Shown here one piece after another: positions 62,731-64,000 of a DNA stretch of 64,000 bases. The stretch covers positions 3,224,001 to 3,288,000 of the forward strand of contig NZ_CP177354.1 in the NCBI RefSeq assembly GCF_046844695.1. The letters run 5' to 3'. The notes beneath the pieces were generated by a model. The model saw only the letters and a list, made by a program, of their open reading frames with translations. It ran no database searches and was not told where the DNA came from. The position numbers and the translations under genes were made by a program. The stretch is from Pokkaliibacter plantistimulans (GTDB lineage: Bacteria > Pseudomonadota > Gammaproteobacteria > Pseudomonadales > Balneatricaceae). Every line of letters begins with the position of its first letter. The stretch's first letter is position 1.

Positions 62731-63027
62731 TCAGAGCAGTTCAGCCGCCTCTTCTGCCAGGGTATTTGCCTGTCGGCTCGCATATTCGGTGCAAATTACA
62801 CGCAACAACGATGCAAAATTCTGTATCTCTCCTCGCCGTTGCAATACCTCCAGATAGAGGGTACTGACGAACTGAGGCGTGGATAACTGCTCGTGATGTG
62901 CTAACTGATCCAATAGTGTCCAAAACCGGCGCTCAAGGCGAAGACTTGTTACCTGCCCGTTTAGTCGTATCGATCTGCTTACAGGCTCATAGAGTGCTGG
63001 ATCTGTGCTCGCATAAATATCACACAT
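62731..63027 (-). CDS. Ribbon-helix-helix domain protein
   Basis: 98-residue protein. SRSIRLNGQVTSLRLERRFWTLLDQLA has the strand-helix pattern of the RHH_4-type ribbon-helix-helix, with a helical C-terminus. It could bind DNA, but no toxin partner is beside it, so I do not call an antitoxin. ATG 63027 is preceded by GGGAG. Intact between a signalling gene and an IS4 remnant. Confidence 0.75.
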   Translation of the reverse strand: MCDIYASTDPALYEPVSRSIRLNGQVTSLRLERRFWTLLDQLAHHEQLSTPQFVSTLYLEVLQRRGEIQNFASLLRVICTEYASRQANTLAEEAAELL

Positions 63028-63105
63028 GCTGGGGCGCTCCCTCAATGCTCAGAGTGAAGTAGCTTAGCAGAACAACTGGGTAGGATCAGTGTTGAAGCAA
63101 CAATG

Positions 63106-64000
63106 TCTGGTCGTATTCTGTGGGCGAGTGTAAATGCCCTGTCTATGGACATCTTGACTGTCATTGGTCTCGAAGGTCGAGGACGGCGGTCTTCCGGGAA
63201 CAAACTTGCCATTCCCGCTTTCAGTTCCGAGATCCATGCCCCTGTTCTCGATACCGGCTGCGCTGCCACCATTCCGATCAACTGTGCCGCGATACTGATA
63301 GGCCGGTTTAAAACGGATCCGACTCGGCGGTCGATCATAGCTCACCGCCGCCTGGCTGGCTTCTCGCCGCACCACGTTATAGGCCAGCAACCATCCCTAT
63401 GCCTTCTAATAAATCAGCTCGACCTTCTTGTAGTACAGCGTCACGGCACTGTACTGCCCTACCGGTAATGAAGTGAAGGCGGTTTTCCATCGGCTCTTGA
63501 CCTCATAGCTTACCGCTCGGACGGTCCAGGTTTATGGCAGCGCGAGTTGCGTTCGTGGGCCTGTGGGCGAGACCTTCATGCGCAGCAGGCGATCTTGCTC
63601 GCTGTAGCGCTCCAGTTCCTCGCCTTGCGCTCGTCGGAGATTAATCAGTGTCACCGCTCTCCTGGGATGCCCGCTGGTACAGGAAGTTGGTGTCCCAGAA
63701 GCCTTTGTCAAACAGGGTTGTGGAGTGATTAAGTATGTGGGCTAAAACGTATCAGCCAGGAAGAGTTCACTGTGCCGAAAAGGGGCTGAGTGGCGCATCC
63801 AGATTGACATGCGAGTGCGCATTCATCAGTGCAACGAGCCGCAGCATCGGGAAAGGTGTCTGGCGGTTGGTTGAGCTGTTCCCGGAGCGGAAATGCTCAC
63901 GCAGCGTTGGCGTATCGGGTGTCTGCAGCAAGGCCCTGTCGACGGCCAGTACCTGCAAACTGTGCCGGTCATCCTCGGGGCAACGTTACCGGTTCGTTCC
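63106..64000 (-). pseudogene. IS4-family transposase remnant, 5' end beyond window
   Basis: Reading leftwards from the window edge: VLAVDRALLQTPDTPTLREHF, RQTPFPMLRLVALMNAHSHVNLDA (first catalytic Asp region), a frameshift, TLFDKGFWDTNFL (second Asp), ELERYSEQDRLLRMKVSP, AVSYEVKSRWKTAFTSLP, then a deletion that removes the catalytic Glu region, stops inside VELIY and A-GWLLAYNVVRREASQAAV, and the decayed C-terminus (AAQLIGMVAAQPVSRTGAWI, SLFPEDRRPRPSRPMTVKMS). Several frameshifts and stops: inactive. It is a different IS4 lineage from the remnant at 58 kb. Confidence 0.82.

Noticed and set aside
62731..63027. Ribbon-helix-helix protein as the antitoxin of a toxin-antitoxin pair
   Set aside because: No small toxin-like gene is adjacent on either side; one neighbour is an EAL-HDOD gene and the other a transposase remnant.
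1..64000. tRNA or rRNA genes, CRISPR arrays, prophage, restriction or other defence systems
   Set aside because: Looked for across the window; no cloverleaf with CCA-type end, no regularly spaced repeats and no phage or defence protein signatures were found.

Overview
This is a stretch of bacterial chromosome, most likely from a marine-type gammaproteobacterium of the Oceanospirillales or a close relative. That placement is inferred from gene content and order: a divergent gltA/sdhCDAB pair running into sucAB-lpdA-sucCD, cysB, a PanP-type aspartate decarboxylase next to purEK, and the order sppA, maf, yceD-rpmF-plsX-fabDG-acpP-fabF-pabC-mltG-tmk-holB-pilZ-tatD. No rRNA, tRNA, CRISPR array, prophage or intact insertion sequence was seen.

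Layout. 1-6.2 kb: 3' part of recQ, a YqaA-type membrane protein, panP, purE-purK, and ttcA facing them. 6.3-19.6 kb: a TCA-cycle block (gltA reading left; sdhCDAB, sucAB, lpdA, sucCD reading right) with recognisable sigma-70 promoters back to back between gltA and sdhC, and hairpins between its sub-operons. 19.6-33.7 kb: an accessory segment that looks richer in G+C than its flanks (by eye). It holds a decayed SDR gene, a membrane GGDEF protein, a PA0069-type radical SAM protein, and a lignin-monomer (coniferyl alcohol/ferulate) catabolic island. 33.7-42.2 kb: CPA2 antiporter, MATE exporter, nfuA, DAHP synthase, dsbD, cysB. 42.3-57.9 kb: pabB, an alpha/beta hydrolase, then a HAD phosphatase, sppA, maf and the fatty-acid synthesis/cell-division run. 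58-64 kb: two decayed IS4-family transposases flanking housekeeping singletons (thioesterase, flavin reductase, YciH, pseudouridine synthase, EAL-HDOD protein, ribbon-helix-helix protein).

The most interesting part is the ferulate island. CalA and an aldehyde dehydrogenase would take coniferyl alcohol to ferulate. Feruloyl-CoA synthetase (fcs) and hydroxycinnamoyl-CoA hydratase-lyase (ech, with the family residues Ser123, Glu143 and Tyr239 all in place) would give vanillin and acetyl-CoA. The acetyl-CoA would enter the TCA cycle encoded next door. Two regulators sit inside: a sigma-54 activator with a V4R sensor domain, divergent from a near-perfect -24/-12 promoter in front of the aldehyde dehydrogenase, and a MarR repressor. 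A 17-bp dyad, TRTCARGTWARYTGATA, occurs in three intergenic regions: upstream of the sigma-54 activator, upstream of an HSL-type esterase, and between marR and ech. At the last two it lies exactly 14 nt downstream of the start of identical TAGTAT -10 hexamers. This suggests one small regulon in which the MarR protein controls both the CoA-dependent branch and the sigma-54 activator of the alcohol/aldehyde branch. That wiring is inferred from sequence alone.
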